64,000 bases of DNA from Flavobacterium sp. (GTDB lineage: Bacteria > Bacteroidota > Bacteroidia > Flavobacteriales > Flavobacteriaceae): the NCBI GenBank assembly GCA_014379405.1, contig JACMLU010000010.1, forward strand, positions 124,001 to 188,000. Direction: 5' to 3'. A program made the translations under genes and the position numbers. The notes beneath the pieces are model-generated. The model saw nothing but the letters and a program-made list of their open reading frames with translations, did not search any database and was not told the DNA's origin. Shown here one piece after another: positions 26,067-34,664 of this stretch (positions are counted from its first letter, which is position 1; the number at the start of each line of letters is the position of its first letter).

Positions 26067-26990
26067 ATGAGCAACTTACTTGAAGTAAAAAACGTAGTCA
26101 AGAAATACGGTGATTATGTTGCGCTTAATGAAGTTTCACTAACGATTCCCAAAGGAAGTATATACGGACTTCTCGGTCCCAATGGAGCTGGAAAAACATC
26201 CCTTATCCGGATCATCAATCAAATCACGATGCCTGACAGCGGCGAAATTATTTTTGATGGTGAAAAACTAAGTCCAAATCACGTTCAATATATTGGTTAT
26301 TTGCCCGAAGAACGCGGTTTGTACAAGACGATGAAAGTGGGGGAGCAATGCTTGTATTTAGCCCAAATGAAAGGACTTTCAAAAGCTGAAGCCAAAAAAC
26401 AACTGGAATATTGGTTCGAAAGATTGGAAATTCAAGGTTGGTGGAACAAGAAAATCCAGGAACTTTCCAAAGGAATGGCACAGAAAGTGCAGTTCGTGGT
26501 TTGCGTTTTGCATAAACCCAAATTGTTGATTTTTGACGAACCTTTCTCTGGTTTTGATCCTGTGAATGCCAATGTCATCAAAGACGAAATTTTGGAATTG
26601 CAAAAACAAGGTTCTACCATCATTTTTTCGACCCATCGAATGGAAAGTGTCGAGGAATTGTGCGATCATATTGCATTGCTTCACAAATCGAATAAATTAA
26701 TAGAAGGAAGACTAGAAGACGTAAAACGTCAATTCCGAACTAATAATTTTGAAGTAGGAATTCTATCCGACAACATCGAAGACTTGATGTATGATATCAC
26801 CCAGAAATTCAAGGTGGGACAAACCAATTTCAAATCACTCAATAATGAATTGAAACTCGAAATCCAACTCGGAAATGCTGCGCCAAACGAATTGCTCAAT
26901 ATTTTGGTTCAAAGAGGACAAGTAACCCATTTTGTGGAAAAAATCCCGAGTGTCACCGATATTTTCATACAAACAGTAAGCAAAAAGTGA
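26067..26990 (+). CDS. ABC transporter ATP-binding protein (Nat/ABC-2 type exporter)
   Basis: The ATG at 26067 is chosen because the family N-terminus (MSNLLEVKNVVKKYGDYVAL) begins there; the longer frame crosses the dnaJ terminator. The 307-residue product has Walker A GPNGAGKTS, signature 'LSKGMAQKVQ', Walker B 'LLIFDEPFSGFDP' and the switch histidine in 'FSTHRM'. A C-terminal extension (DUF4162-like) follows. It energises the permease encoded 51 bases downstream. The pair resembles NatAB-type exporters; the substrate is unknown. Confidence 0.93.
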   Translation: MSNLLEVKNVVKKYGDYVALNEVSLTIPKGSIYGLLGPNGAGKTSLIRIINQITMPDSGEIIFDGEKLSPNHVQYIGYLPEERGLYKTMKVGEQCLYLAQMKGLSKAEAKKQLEYWFERLEIQGWWNKKIQELSKGMAQKVQFVVCVLHKPKLLIFDEPFSGFDPVNANVIKDEILELQKQGSTIIFSTHRMESVEELCDHIALLHKSNKLIEGRLEDVKRQFRTNNFEVGILSDNIEDLMYDITQKFKVGQTNFKSLNNELKLEIQLGNAAPNELLNILVQRGQVTHFVEKIPSVTDIFIQTVSKK

Positions 26991-27041
26991 TTTTATATGA
27001 TTCTTAAACTTATAACCTTTCTAAACTTATAACCATTTTTA

Positions 27042-28358
27042 ATGAGTATTATATCACTAATAATAAAAAGAGAATTTATCGCCAAAGTGCGCAATAAATC
27101 ATTTATTGTAATGACTTTTTTGAGTCCATTGCTTTTTGTGGGCATTGCTGCTTTTGTGGGTTATTTGAGTTCTATGAAAGCCGATACCAAGCGGGTTGCC
27201 ATTCACGACGAAACGGGTTTGTTTGTCAACGAATTCAAAGCGTTGAACGGCAAGAATGGAGATTATGTTTATCATGATTTATCTGTGATTGATATCCAAT
27301 TTTTGAAAGACAGCATCACCAACGAGAGTTACGAAGGACTGCTTTATATACCGAAAGTGGCCAACGATAAAGAGTTGGAAAGTAAAATCCAATTTATTTC
27401 CAACGAAAGTCCAAGCATATCATTTGTCGAAAATATCCAAGACATAGTTGCAAAAAAACTAACCAAGGACAACTTTCAAAAAGCCAAACTGGATACCTTG
27501 GCGATACATAATGCCCAAGCCAAAGTCAATATCAGTCTTGCCAAAGCATCGGGAGAACAAAGTGTAAAAGGACTCAACGAAATCAAGATTGCCATAGGCG
27601 GTGCATTTGGTTATCTCATTATGATGTTCATCATCATTTATGGTAATATGGTGATGCGTAGCGTTATCGAAGAAAAAACCAATCGCATTGTCGAGATTAT
27701 TATTTCCTCGGTAAAACCCTTTCAATTGATGATGGGGAAAATCATTGGAACATCTTTGGCTGGATTGCTGCAATTCTTTATTTGGGCCATAATTGGAATG
27801 GGATTAATGGTGGCAGCTTCCACGTTTTTTGGCATCGATGCCAGTCCGGCAGCAAAAATTCCGCCTTCCATAGTAAAAGAAGCCCATCAAGAATTTGCAG
27901 GAATGGCGCAAATGTACATCCAGGAATTATGGGGCTTGCCTATTGCTACAATCCTTTTTAGCTTCGTGATTTATTTCATTGGAGGCTACTTTTTATACAG
28001 TTCGTTTTATGCTTCCATTGGAGCTGCCGTGGACAGCGAAACCGATTCGCAACAGTTTCTTTTGCCTATTATAATGCCGTTGATTTTGGCTGTTTATATC
28101 GGATTTTTTACAGTTATCAATGATCCACACGGAACAATTGCTACCGTATTTTCGATGATTCCGCTCACTTCGCCTATCGTTATGCTGATGCGTATTCCAT
28201 TTGGCGTGCCTTGGTGGCAAATTGCCATTTCCGTTACAATACTTTTCGCAACCTTCTTTTTCGTAGTTTGGTTTGCTGCAAAAATTTATCGAGTGGGAAT
28301 ATTGATGTACGGTAAAAAACCAACCTGGAGAGAATTGTATAAATGGTTGAAATATTAA
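27042..28358 (+). CDS. ABC-2 type transporter permease (NatB-like)
   Basis: The product has 438 residues. It has one N-terminal helix ('SFIVMTFLSPLLFVGIAAFV'), a periplasmic domain of about 150 residues, then the conserved ABC-2 core beginning 'YGNMVMRSVIEEKTNRIVEI' and 'SSVKPFQLMMGKIIG', with five further helices. It pairs with the ATPase upstream. A sodium- or drug-export role is suggested by family resemblance to NatB and is not shown by the sequence. A 20/21 inverted repeat follows at 28364-28411. Confidence 0.9.
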   Translation: MSIISLIIKREFIAKVRNKSFIVMTFLSPLLFVGIAAFVGYLSSMKADTKRVAIHDETGLFVNEFKALNGKNGDYVYHDLSVIDIQFLKDSITNESYEGLLYIPKVANDKELESKIQFISNESPSISFVENIQDIVAKKLTKDNFQKAKLDTLAIHNAQAKVNISLAKASGEQSVKGLNEIKIAIGGAFGYLIMMFIIIYGNMVMRSVIEEKTNRIVEIIISSVKPFQLMMGKIIGTSLAGLLQFFIWAIIGMGLMVAASTFFGIDASPAAKIPPSIVKEAHQEFAGMAQMYIQELWGLPIATILFSFVIYFIGGYFLYSSFYASIGAAVDSETDSQQFLLPIIMPLILAVYIGFFTVINDPHGTIATVFSMIPLTSPIVMLMRIPFGVPWWQIAISVTILFATFFFVVWFAAKIYRVGILMYGKKPTWRELYKWLKY

Positions 28359-28363
28359 TGGAG

Positions 28364-28411
28364 GGTTAATTGTTTAACCGGTTATTTGGTTAACCGATTA
28401 AACAATTAACC
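28364..28411. repeat. Inverted repeat between permease and response regulator
   Basis: Arms 28364-28384 and 28391-28411 (21 bases each) pair at 20 positions around a 6-base loop. The composition is GGTTAATTGTTTAACC-like, with no T run after it. It may be a weak terminator or a regulatory dyad for the following gene. Confidence 0.6.
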
Positions 28412-28427
28412 GATTAATCATAAAAAG

Positions 28428-29591
28428 ATGAGTAAAATACTAATCATAGAAGACGAAGCCGCTATTCGAAGAGTATTGGCAAAAATACTTTCCGAAGAAA
28501 GCGATACTTATATTGTAGAAGATGCCGAAGATGGAGTTCAAGGATTGGAGAAAATAAAAAACAACGACTACGATCTTGTTTTGTGCGATATTAAAATGCC
28601 AAAAATGGATGGAGTCGAAGTACTCGAAGCCGTAAAAAAAATAAAACCTGAAATTCCGATGGTGATGATTTCTGGTCACGGCGATATGGAAACTGCCATT
28701 CAAACGATGCGTTTGGGTGCTTTTGATTATATCTCGAAACCACCAGATTTAAATCGGTTATTGAATACCGTTCGCAACGCCTTGGACAAAAAACAACTCG
28801 TTGTCGAAAATAAAATTCTGAAGAAAAAAGTAAGCAAGAATTACGAAATGATTGGCGAAAGCGAACCTATCAATCACATCAAATTGATGATTGAAAAAGT
28901 GGCGCAAACCGAAGCTAGGGTTTTGGTTACGGGACCCAACGGAACCGGAAAAGAACTCGTAGCACATCAATTGCACGAAAAAAGTCAAAGAGCGAGTTTC
29001 CCGTTGATAGAAGTAAACTGTGCCGCGATTCCAAGTGAATTGATAGAAAGTGAATTGTTTGGTCACGTAAAAGGTGCTTTTACCTCGGCAGTGAAAGATA
29101 GAGCTGGAAAATTTGAAGCAGCTGATAAAGGTACTATTTTCTTGGATGAAATTGGTGATATGAGTCTTTCGGCTCAAGCCAAAGTATTGCGTGCTTTACA
29201 GGAAAATATGATTACCAGAGTCGGTGCCGACAAAGACATCAAAGTAGATGTTCGAGTGATTGCAGCGACCAACAAAGATTTGAAAAAAGAAATAGCTGAA
29301 GGCCGTTTCCGCGAGGATTTGTACCATCGATTGGCGGTAATTTTAATAAACGTTCCTTCATTGAACGATAGAAGAGATGATATTCCGCTGTTAATTTCAC
29401 ATTTCACCGAAAAGATTGCTTCCGAACAAGGAAATGCAGTGAAACATTTCACTAAAGAAGCAGTTAAATTGCTACAAGAATACGATTGGACAGGAAACAT
29501 TCGTGAGTTGCGAAATGTGGTCGAACGATTGATTATACTGGGAGGAAATGAAATATCTGAAAGCGATGTGCAACTATTTGCTTCAAAATAA
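28428..29591 (+). CDS. Sigma-54 type response regulator lacking a DNA-binding domain
   Basis: The product has 387 residues. The receiver domain (1-120) has the acidic pocket Glu8/Asp9 and phospho-acceptor Asp54 ('LVLCDIKMPKMDG'). The AAA+ domain follows: Walker A GPNGTGKE (about 168-175), the sigma-54 contact loop GAFTSA (216-221, canonical GAFTGA), Walker B 'TIFLDEIGD', and 'REDLYHRLAVILINVPSLNDR'. The protein ends at 'VVERLIILGGNEISESDVQL', where NtrC-type activators would begin their Fis helix-turn-helix, so no DNA-binding domain is present. It would have to act from solution or through a partner. No histidine kinase gene is adjacent. Confidence 0.92.
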   Translation: MSKILIIEDEAAIRRVLAKILSEESDTYIVEDAEDGVQGLEKIKNNDYDLVLCDIKMPKMDGVEVLEAVKKIKPEIPMVMISGHGDMETAIQTMRLGAFDYISKPPDLNRLLNTVRNALDKKQLVVENKILKKKVSKNYEMIGESEPINHIKLMIEKVAQTEARVLVTGPNGTGKELVAHQLHEKSQRASFPLIEVNCAAIPSELIESELFGHVKGAFTSAVKDRAGKFEAADKGTIFLDEIGDMSLSAQAKVLRALQENMITRVGADKDIKVDVRVIAATNKDLKKEIAEGRFREDLYHRLAVILINVPSLNDRRDDIPLLISHFTEKIASEQGNAVKHFTKEAVKLLQEYDWTGNIRELRNVVERLIILGGNEISESDVQLFASK

Positions 29592-29606
29592 ATTTAATGA
29601 TTAAAA

Positions 29607-29660
29607 AATTTAATAATTGAAAGATTAAAAACTGATGGTAAAACTTTCAATCATTAAATT
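29607..29660. repeat. Inverted repeat after the response regulator gene
   Basis: Arms 29607-29623 and 29644-29660 (AATTTAATAATTGAAAG type, 17 bases) pair at 16 positions around a 20-base loop. T-rich sequence follows, so it may act as a terminator. Confidence 0.55.
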
Positions 29661-29684
29661 TTTCAATTTTTCAATCATAAAGAA

Positions 29685-30356
29685 ATGAAACTAAAAAAAA
29701 TAAACGAAATATTACAGGAGAATCTTGTTGAAAATGGCTTGACCGAATCTAATGAGATGCAAAGAGAAACGTTTTCAACTTTGAAAAGTGGTGCCGATTG
29801 TATTATAATTGCTCCAGAAGGAAGTGGAAAATCAACGACAATAGTCATCAATGTGATTCAGAAATTGGCAGGTACAAACGAAGAATCGCCTCGTGCTCTG
29901 ATTATTGTGGAGGACAAAGCCAAGGTTCTGGAAATGGAGGAGCTTTTCGAGAAATACGGAAAAAATTCTGGGTTAGAAGTCTATGGTGTACACGACAAAG
30001 GCGATATGGAATACGACAAAAATTATATTTCCACGGGAATTGATGTTTTGATTGGAACTCCCAATAAATTGAGCGAAATGTTTACTACCGCAGGTTATAA
30101 CGTAAACCGATTGAGAATGTTCATTCTTGACGATGCAGATCCAATCTTGAAGTTGCGCCACGAAACTAAAATTATGCGTATTTCGAATAGTATTACCAAA
30201 ACCCAACGGATTATTTTTTCGGATGTCTTTACGGAAAGAATTGAAATATTGGCAGATAAAATGTTGGTGGAGCCTTTCGAATTTGATTTTGATGAAGACG
30301 AGGACGACGAGGACGAAGATCTTGAAGAAGAGGATGACAACCAAGAAGAGGAATAA
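29685..30356 (+). CDS. Single RecA-domain DEAD-box helicase-like protein with acidic tail
   Basis: The product has 223 residues. It has the order of a DEAD-box N-terminal domain: Q-motif-like 'TESNEMQRETFSTLKSGADC', motif I 'APEGSGKSTT', motif Ib-like 'IGTPNKL', motif II as DDAD ('MFILDDADPIL'), and a motif III-like position 'IIFSDVF' in place of SAT. The second RecA domain with motifs IV-VI is absent and is replaced by a tail of about 25 mostly Asp/Glu residues. It is probably not a processive helicase; a regulatory RNA- or protein-binding role is inference. There is no sign of a frameshift downstream that would restore a C-terminal domain. Confidence 0.8.
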   Translation: MKLKKINEILQENLVENGLTESNEMQRETFSTLKSGADCIIIAPEGSGKSTTIVINVIQKLAGTNEESPRALIIVEDKAKVLEMEELFEKYGKNSGLEVYGVHDKGDMEYDKNYISTGIDVLIGTPNKLSEMFTTAGYNVNRLRMFILDDADPILKLRHETKIMRISNSITKTQRIIFSDVFTERIEILADKMLVEPFEFDFDEDEDDEDEDLEEEDDNQEEE

Positions 30357-30446
30357 ACAGTGTTTAGTTGCAGTGTTCAGTTTATAATAATTTTGAGAAA
30401 TGAATAATTGCAATAAAACAACAAACTAAAAACAACAAACAGTATT

Positions 30447-30665
30447 ATGGGATTAATGAAAGTGTTTTCTGGAAGTGAAATTTTGGCTTTGGCTTTACAG
30501 GGAAAAATTGAAGAAGCAGGAGTTGAAACGGTTTTGAAAAACAATATCCAATCGGCTAGATTGGCTGGATTTGGAAATTCAGGACAAGCGGTTGAGGTAT
30601 TTATCCAAGAAACCGATTTTGCAAAAGCGAATCCTGTTATTGAAGAATTTCGATTGAGTATTTAA
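30447..30665 (+). CDS. DUF2007 domain small protein
   Basis: The 72-residue product, with 'VFSGSEILALALQGKIEEAG' and 'VETVLKNNIQSARLAGFGNS', then 'VEVFIQETDFAKANPVIEEF', matches the DUF2007 fold, a ferredoxin-like PII-related putative signal-transducing domain. No partner or ligand is evident. It lies between the helicase-like gene and a HAD phosphatase and may be co-transcribed with the former. Confidence 0.8.
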   Translation: MGLMKVFSGSEILALALQGKIEEAGVETVLKNNIQSARLAGFGNSGQAVEVFIQETDFAKANPVIEEFRLSI

Positions 30666-30670
30666 CTGCT

Positions 30671-30706
30671 CCTCAATTCCGATAGCTATCGGAACCGACT
30701 TTGAGG
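30671..30706. repeat. Palindrome TTCCGATAGCTATCGGAA within a larger hairpin
   Basis: A perfect 18-base palindrome at 30677-30694 is flanked by CCTCAA (30671-30676) and TTGAGG (30701-30706), extending the stem. The same 18-base palindrome occurs inside mutA at 6155-6172. Confidence 0.7.
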
Positions 30707-30751
30707 ATGAGATTTTCAGTCAGCGACTGACGATTAATAACAAACAAAATA

Positions 30752-31555
30752 ATGAAATATAAAATGCTGGTGGTAGATATGGACGACACTTTGTTGACCG
30801 ACGACCACGAAATATCAAACGAGAACAAGGAAATGCTTTTGAAAGCACAGGAAATGGGTGTTTATGTAGTTTTGGCTTCAGGCAGACCAACCTCGGCAAT
30901 GATTGAATATGCCAAAGAATTACAGTGTGATGTCAATAATTCATTTATGATTTCTTTTAACGGTTCCACGATTACGGACTTAAAAGAAGATAAAGTCCTT
31001 TTTGAGCACTCCTTGACCAAAGAACAAATCCATTCCATATACGATTTCAGCAAGGAAAACAACACGCATATCATCACTTATTTGAACGGTCAAATCATCA
31101 GCGAAAGTCATTCAGAATACATTGATCTTGAAAGTACTATCACGGGTTTGGAGCATATAATTGTTCCGAGTTTTAAAGATGCGGTAACTACTTCGGCGGT
31201 AAAATGTTTGTTGCTTGAAGAGCCGACTTACCTTAAAACAGTAGAGCCTAAATTGAAAGTTGCAATGCCAGATTTGAGTGTTTGCATGTCGAAACCCTTT
31301 TTCTTGGAAGCTGCGCCAAATGGCGTTGACAAAGGCGCTGCCATTCAAATATTGGCCGAAAAACTAAACATTCATCAAAGTGAAATTATCGCCATTGGAA
31401 ATGCTGGAAACGATTTAACGATGGTACAATATGCCGGATTAGGCGTTTGGGTAGATAATGTGAATGCCGAATTAAGAGAATTTGGCGATGTTATTGTGGC
31501 TTCAAACAATGATCACGGTGTTGCCGAAGTGGTAAGGAGATTTATTTTGGATTAA
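30752..31555 (+). CDS. HAD-superfamily phosphatase, Cof/YidA type
   Basis: The product has 267 residues. Motif I is DMDDT (nucleophile Asp9, acid/base Asp11), motif II 'ASGRPTS', a C2B cap of about 100 residues, motif III Lys in 'GVDKGAAIQILAEKL', and motif IV 'IAIGNAGNDLTMVQYAG'. It hydrolyses small phosphorylated metabolites such as sugar phosphates or FMN/PLP; the exact substrate cannot be read from the sequence. Motif IV has GNAGND where relatives often have GDxxND. Confidence 0.92.
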   Translation: MKYKMLVVDMDDTLLTDDHEISNENKEMLLKAQEMGVYVVLASGRPTSAMIEYAKELQCDVNNSFMISFNGSTITDLKEDKVLFEHSLTKEQIHSIYDFSKENNTHIITYLNGQIISESHSEYIDLESTITGLEHIIVPSFKDAVTTSAVKCLLLEEPTYLKTVEPKLKVAMPDLSVCMSKPFFLEAAPNGVDKGAAIQILAEKLNIHQSEIIAIGNAGNDLTMVQYAGLGVWVDNVNAELREFGDVIVASNNDHGVAEVVRRFILD

Positions 31556-31659
31556 ACAATTTATTGGCTTTTCGCTACAGATCTCTCGTCTATGAATATT
31601 TTTAAAATCAAACGGTGTAAATCTGTTGTCTGCAAGCTCCAAACAAAATCACATAAATT

Positions 31660-32730
31660 ATGAATAACAAAATAATAACTCAAATTTTAACTATTTCAAT
31701 TTTAACTTTAAATTGTATATCTGTAAAATCTCAAACCAAAAATCAATTAAATAAAGCTTTTTTTGAAAATTTTACTCACAGGATAAATGACAGTATTTCT
31801 TCACTTGGTTCAATACTTATTTCCCAAGAAAAAAAATTAATCTATGAACAATATTTTAATGGCGCAAATAAGGAAACTGATTTCAATGTTAAATCAGTAA
31901 CAAAAAGTATAACTTCTGTTTTAGCAGGAATCGCAAAAGATAAAAATCTTCTTCCTGAACTTAACACTCCAGTAATGAAAATACTTCCTGAATACAATAT
32001 TTCAAGAACTAAATTCAAAAATATTGCAAATATAGAAAGTAAAACAACATTCGATTCTATAAGAAATACAGTTACAATAAATCATTTATTGACTATGCGT
32101 AGTGGATTTAATTGGATTGAAAATAGTGATATTTCGAGAGCAATGAGCAATTCATCAGATCCTGTGAGATTTACATTAGAATTGCCTTTTGAAGAATATC
32201 CCGGAGATATTTTTAATTATAATACTGGAGAAACCTATATTTTTGGTGCAGTACTTTCTAAATTAGTTAAGACAAATTTGAAAAAATTTGGAGATGACAA
32301 TTTGTTTAAACCTTTAAATATAAATGTATCAAGATGGGATACGGATGTAATGAACAGAAATTTAGCAGGTTCAGAACTTTATTTAAAGTCTATTGATATG
32401 ATAAAATTTGGTCAATTAATCTTAAACAATGGAAAATTAGGAAACAAACAAATTGTATCTCAAAAATGGCTTGAAGAATCTACTTCGGAACAAGTTAAGT
32501 TAGATAATTGGGATGTTATGCCTAATGCAAATGGATATGGTTATTATTGGTGGAGAAGAAAAACAAATGGTCACCAAGCTTTTGTTGCAACAGGCTATGG
32601 AGGTCAATTAATTTGTATTATTCCTGACTTAAAAATGGTAATTGTTACAACTTGTCTTTTGAATGACAAGAACAAAGGGAGAATTGAAATTAAAAAATTG
32701 CATAGCTTTATTGATGAAATTACAAAATGA
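31660..32730 (+). CDS. Serine hydrolase of the beta-lactamase/class C family
   Basis: The product has 356 residues with an N-terminal signal-like hydrophobic stretch ('IITQILTISILTLNCISVKS'). The catalytic SxxK motif is Ser79-Val-Thr-Lys82, the YxN-type motif is in 'FNYNTGETYIFGAV', and the third motif is near 'HQAFVATGYGGQ'. Members act as esterases, peptidases or class C-like enzymes in the periplasm; resistance cannot be inferred. The gene is visibly more A/T-rich than its neighbours. The octamer TGTCTGCA upstream (31627-31634) recurs inverted as TGCAGACA just after the stop (32734-32741). These are possible signs of insertion. Confidence 0.85.
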   Translation: MNNKIITQILTISILTLNCISVKSQTKNQLNKAFFENFTHRINDSISSLGSILISQEKKLIYEQYFNGANKETDFNVKSVTKSITSVLAGIAKDKNLLPELNTPVMKILPEYNISRTKFKNIANIESKTTFDSIRNTVTINHLLTMRSGFNWIENSDISRAMSNSSDPVRFTLELPFEEYPGDIFNYNTGETYIFGAVLSKLVKTNLKKFGDDNLFKPLNINVSRWDTDVMNRNLAGSELYLKSIDMIKFGQLILNNGKLGNKQIVSQKWLEESTSEQVKLDNWDVMPNANGYGYYWWRRKTNGHQAFVATGYGGQLICIIPDLKMVIVTTCLLNDKNKGRIEIKKLHSFIDEITK

Positions 32731-32874
32731 GACTGCAGACAGTTTAATGCGTTTGACCTGTTAGATAGCAACGGTTTGGCAATATGTCTGGTTTTAGGTA
32801 TAATTTAAAGTTAGTTTTGTACTTTTAATTTTGCTGTTTATCAGTAGGTCTATTATAATTCTACATTCCTAAAA

Positions 32875-32904
32875 TTGCCCAATTCCTCAATTAATCTATC
32901 TTTG
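32875..32904 (+). promoter_or_regulatory. Promoter of the ABC-F gene
   Basis: TTG (32875-32877) and TATCTTTG (32897-32904) are 19 bases apart, matching the Bacteroidota consensus. Confidence 0.7.
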
Positions 32905-32965
32905 CAACTTTCAAAAAAATCGCTAATCGATTAAACGATTAACCGAATAAACAAATCAACAAAAA

Positions 32966-34600
32966 ATGATTACAGTTAACGATATCTCCGTTCAATTTGG
33001 CGGAACCACTTTATTTAGCGACGTTTCTTTCGCCATCAATGAAAATGATAAAATTGCCCTTATGGGTAAAAACGGTGCAGGAAAATCGACGCTTTTGAAG
33101 ATTATTGCTGGGCAAAGCAAACCGTCAACAGGAAATATTTCGGCGCCAAAAGAAGCGGTCGTTGCTTATTTGCCGCAGCATTTATTGACTACCGATGGCG
33201 CAACGGTTATGGAAGAAACTTCAAAAGCTTTTGGAGAAATCTTTAGTATGAAAGCCGAGATTGATGAAATCAATGAGCAATTGACCATTCGCACCGATTA
33301 TGAAAGTGATGCGTATATGAAATTAATCGAAAGAGTTTCAGACTTGAGCGAGAAATTCTATGCAATCGAAGAAGTGAATTATGAAGCCGAGGTAGAGAAA
33401 ATATTGACTGGTTTGGGGTTTCTTCGCGAAGATTTTACGCGTCAGACTTCTGAATTTTCAGGAGGATGGAGAATGCGAATCGAATTGGCTAAGATACTTT
33501 TAAGAAAACCAGACCTGATTTTGCTGGATGAACCAACGAACCATATGGATATCGAAAGTATTCAATGGTTGGAAGATTTTTTGATTAATTCTGCCAAAGC
33601 CGTTGTAGTAATTTCGCACGATAGAGCTTTTGTCGATAATATTACCAATCGTACAATTGAAGTCACGATGGGACGAATTTATGACTACAAAGCCAAATAT
33701 TCCCATTATTTAGAATTGAGAAAAGACCGTCGCATGCACCAACAAAAAGCCTACGATGAACAACAACGAATGATTGCCGACAACAGAACTTTTATTGATC
33801 GTTTTAAAGGCACGTTTTCTAAAACTGATGCCGTTCAATCTCGTGTAAAAATGCTGGAAAAACTGGTTATTGTTCAGGTGGATGAAGTAGATACTTCTGC
33901 TTTGAAATTGAAGTTCCCACCAGCGGCTCGTTCCGGACAATATCCCGTGATTGTAAAAGATTTATCAAAATCCTATGGCGATCACGTAGTTTTCAAGGAT
34001 GCCAATATCGTGATTGAAAGAGGTCAAAAAGTGGCTTTCGTAGGTAAAAATGGAGAGGGAAAATCGACAATGATCAAAGCCATTATGAAAGAAATTGGTA
34101 TCGACGGCGGAAGTCTCGAAATAGGCCATAATTCACAAATTGGGTATTTTGCCCAAAATCAGGCGGCTTTATTGGATGAAAATGCCACAATTTTTGAAAC
34201 CATCGATGATATTGCAGTAGGTGATGTCCGAACAAAGATTAAAGATATTTTAGGAGCATTTATGTTTCACGGAGATGACGTTACCAAAAAAGTGAAAGTG
34301 CTTTCGGGTGGTGAAAAAACGCGTTTGGCGATGATAAAATTATTGTTGGAACCCGTAAATTTATTGATTCTCGATGAGCCTTCGAATCACCTTGATATGA
34401 AAACAAAAGATATTATTAAAGATGCTTTGCGTGATTTTGATGGTACTTTGATTCTGGTTTCGCACGATAGGGATTTCTTGGATGGATTGGCTACTAAAGT
34501 TTTTGAATTTGGAAACAAAAGAGTAAAAGAACATTTTGAAGATATTGCTGGTTTCTTAGCGCACAAAAAAATGGAAAATTTGAGAGAGATTGAAAAGTAG
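32966..34600 (+). CDS. ABC-F family ATPase
   Basis: The 544-residue soluble protein has two ABC domains: Walker A GKNGAGKST (about 34-42) with signature 'FSGGWRMRIEL' and 'LLLDEPTNHMD', then a second set GKNGEGKST, 'LSGGEKTRLAM' and 'LLILDEPSNHLD'. The linker between them ('YKAKYSHYLELRKDRRMHQQ') is the positively charged P-site tRNA interaction motif of ABC-F factors. There are no membrane segments. It is a ribosome-associated translation factor of the YkpA/YbiT type by domain order. An antibiotic-protection role is possible in this superfamily but nothing here points to it. Confidence 0.92.
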   Translation: MITVNDISVQFGGTTLFSDVSFAINENDKIALMGKNGAGKSTLLKIIAGQSKPSTGNISAPKEAVVAYLPQHLLTTDGATVMEETSKAFGEIFSMKAEIDEINEQLTIRTDYESDAYMKLIERVSDLSEKFYAIEEVNYEAEVEKILTGLGFLREDFTRQTSEFSGGWRMRIELAKILLRKPDLILLDEPTNHMDIESIQWLEDFLINSAKAVVVISHDRAFVDNITNRTIEVTMGRIYDYKAKYSHYLELRKDRRMHQQKAYDEQQRMIADNRTFIDRFKGTFSKTDAVQSRVKMLEKLVIVQVDEVDTSALKLKFPPAARSGQYPVIVKDLSKSYGDHVVFKDANIVIERGQKVAFVGKNGEGKSTMIKAIMKEIGIDGGSLEIGHNSQIGYFAQNQAALLDENATIFETIDDIAVGDVRTKIKDILGAFMFHGDDVTKKVKVLSGGEKTRLAMIKLLLEPVNLLILDEPSNHLDMKTKDIIKDALRDFDGTLILVSHDRDFLDGLATKVFEFGNKRVKEHFEDIAGFLAHKKMENLREIEK

Positions 34601-34664
34601 ATATTTTTTTTATTAATTTAGCCTTACAAATAGTGGTTCAAATAATTAATTTCAATCAAAAAAT

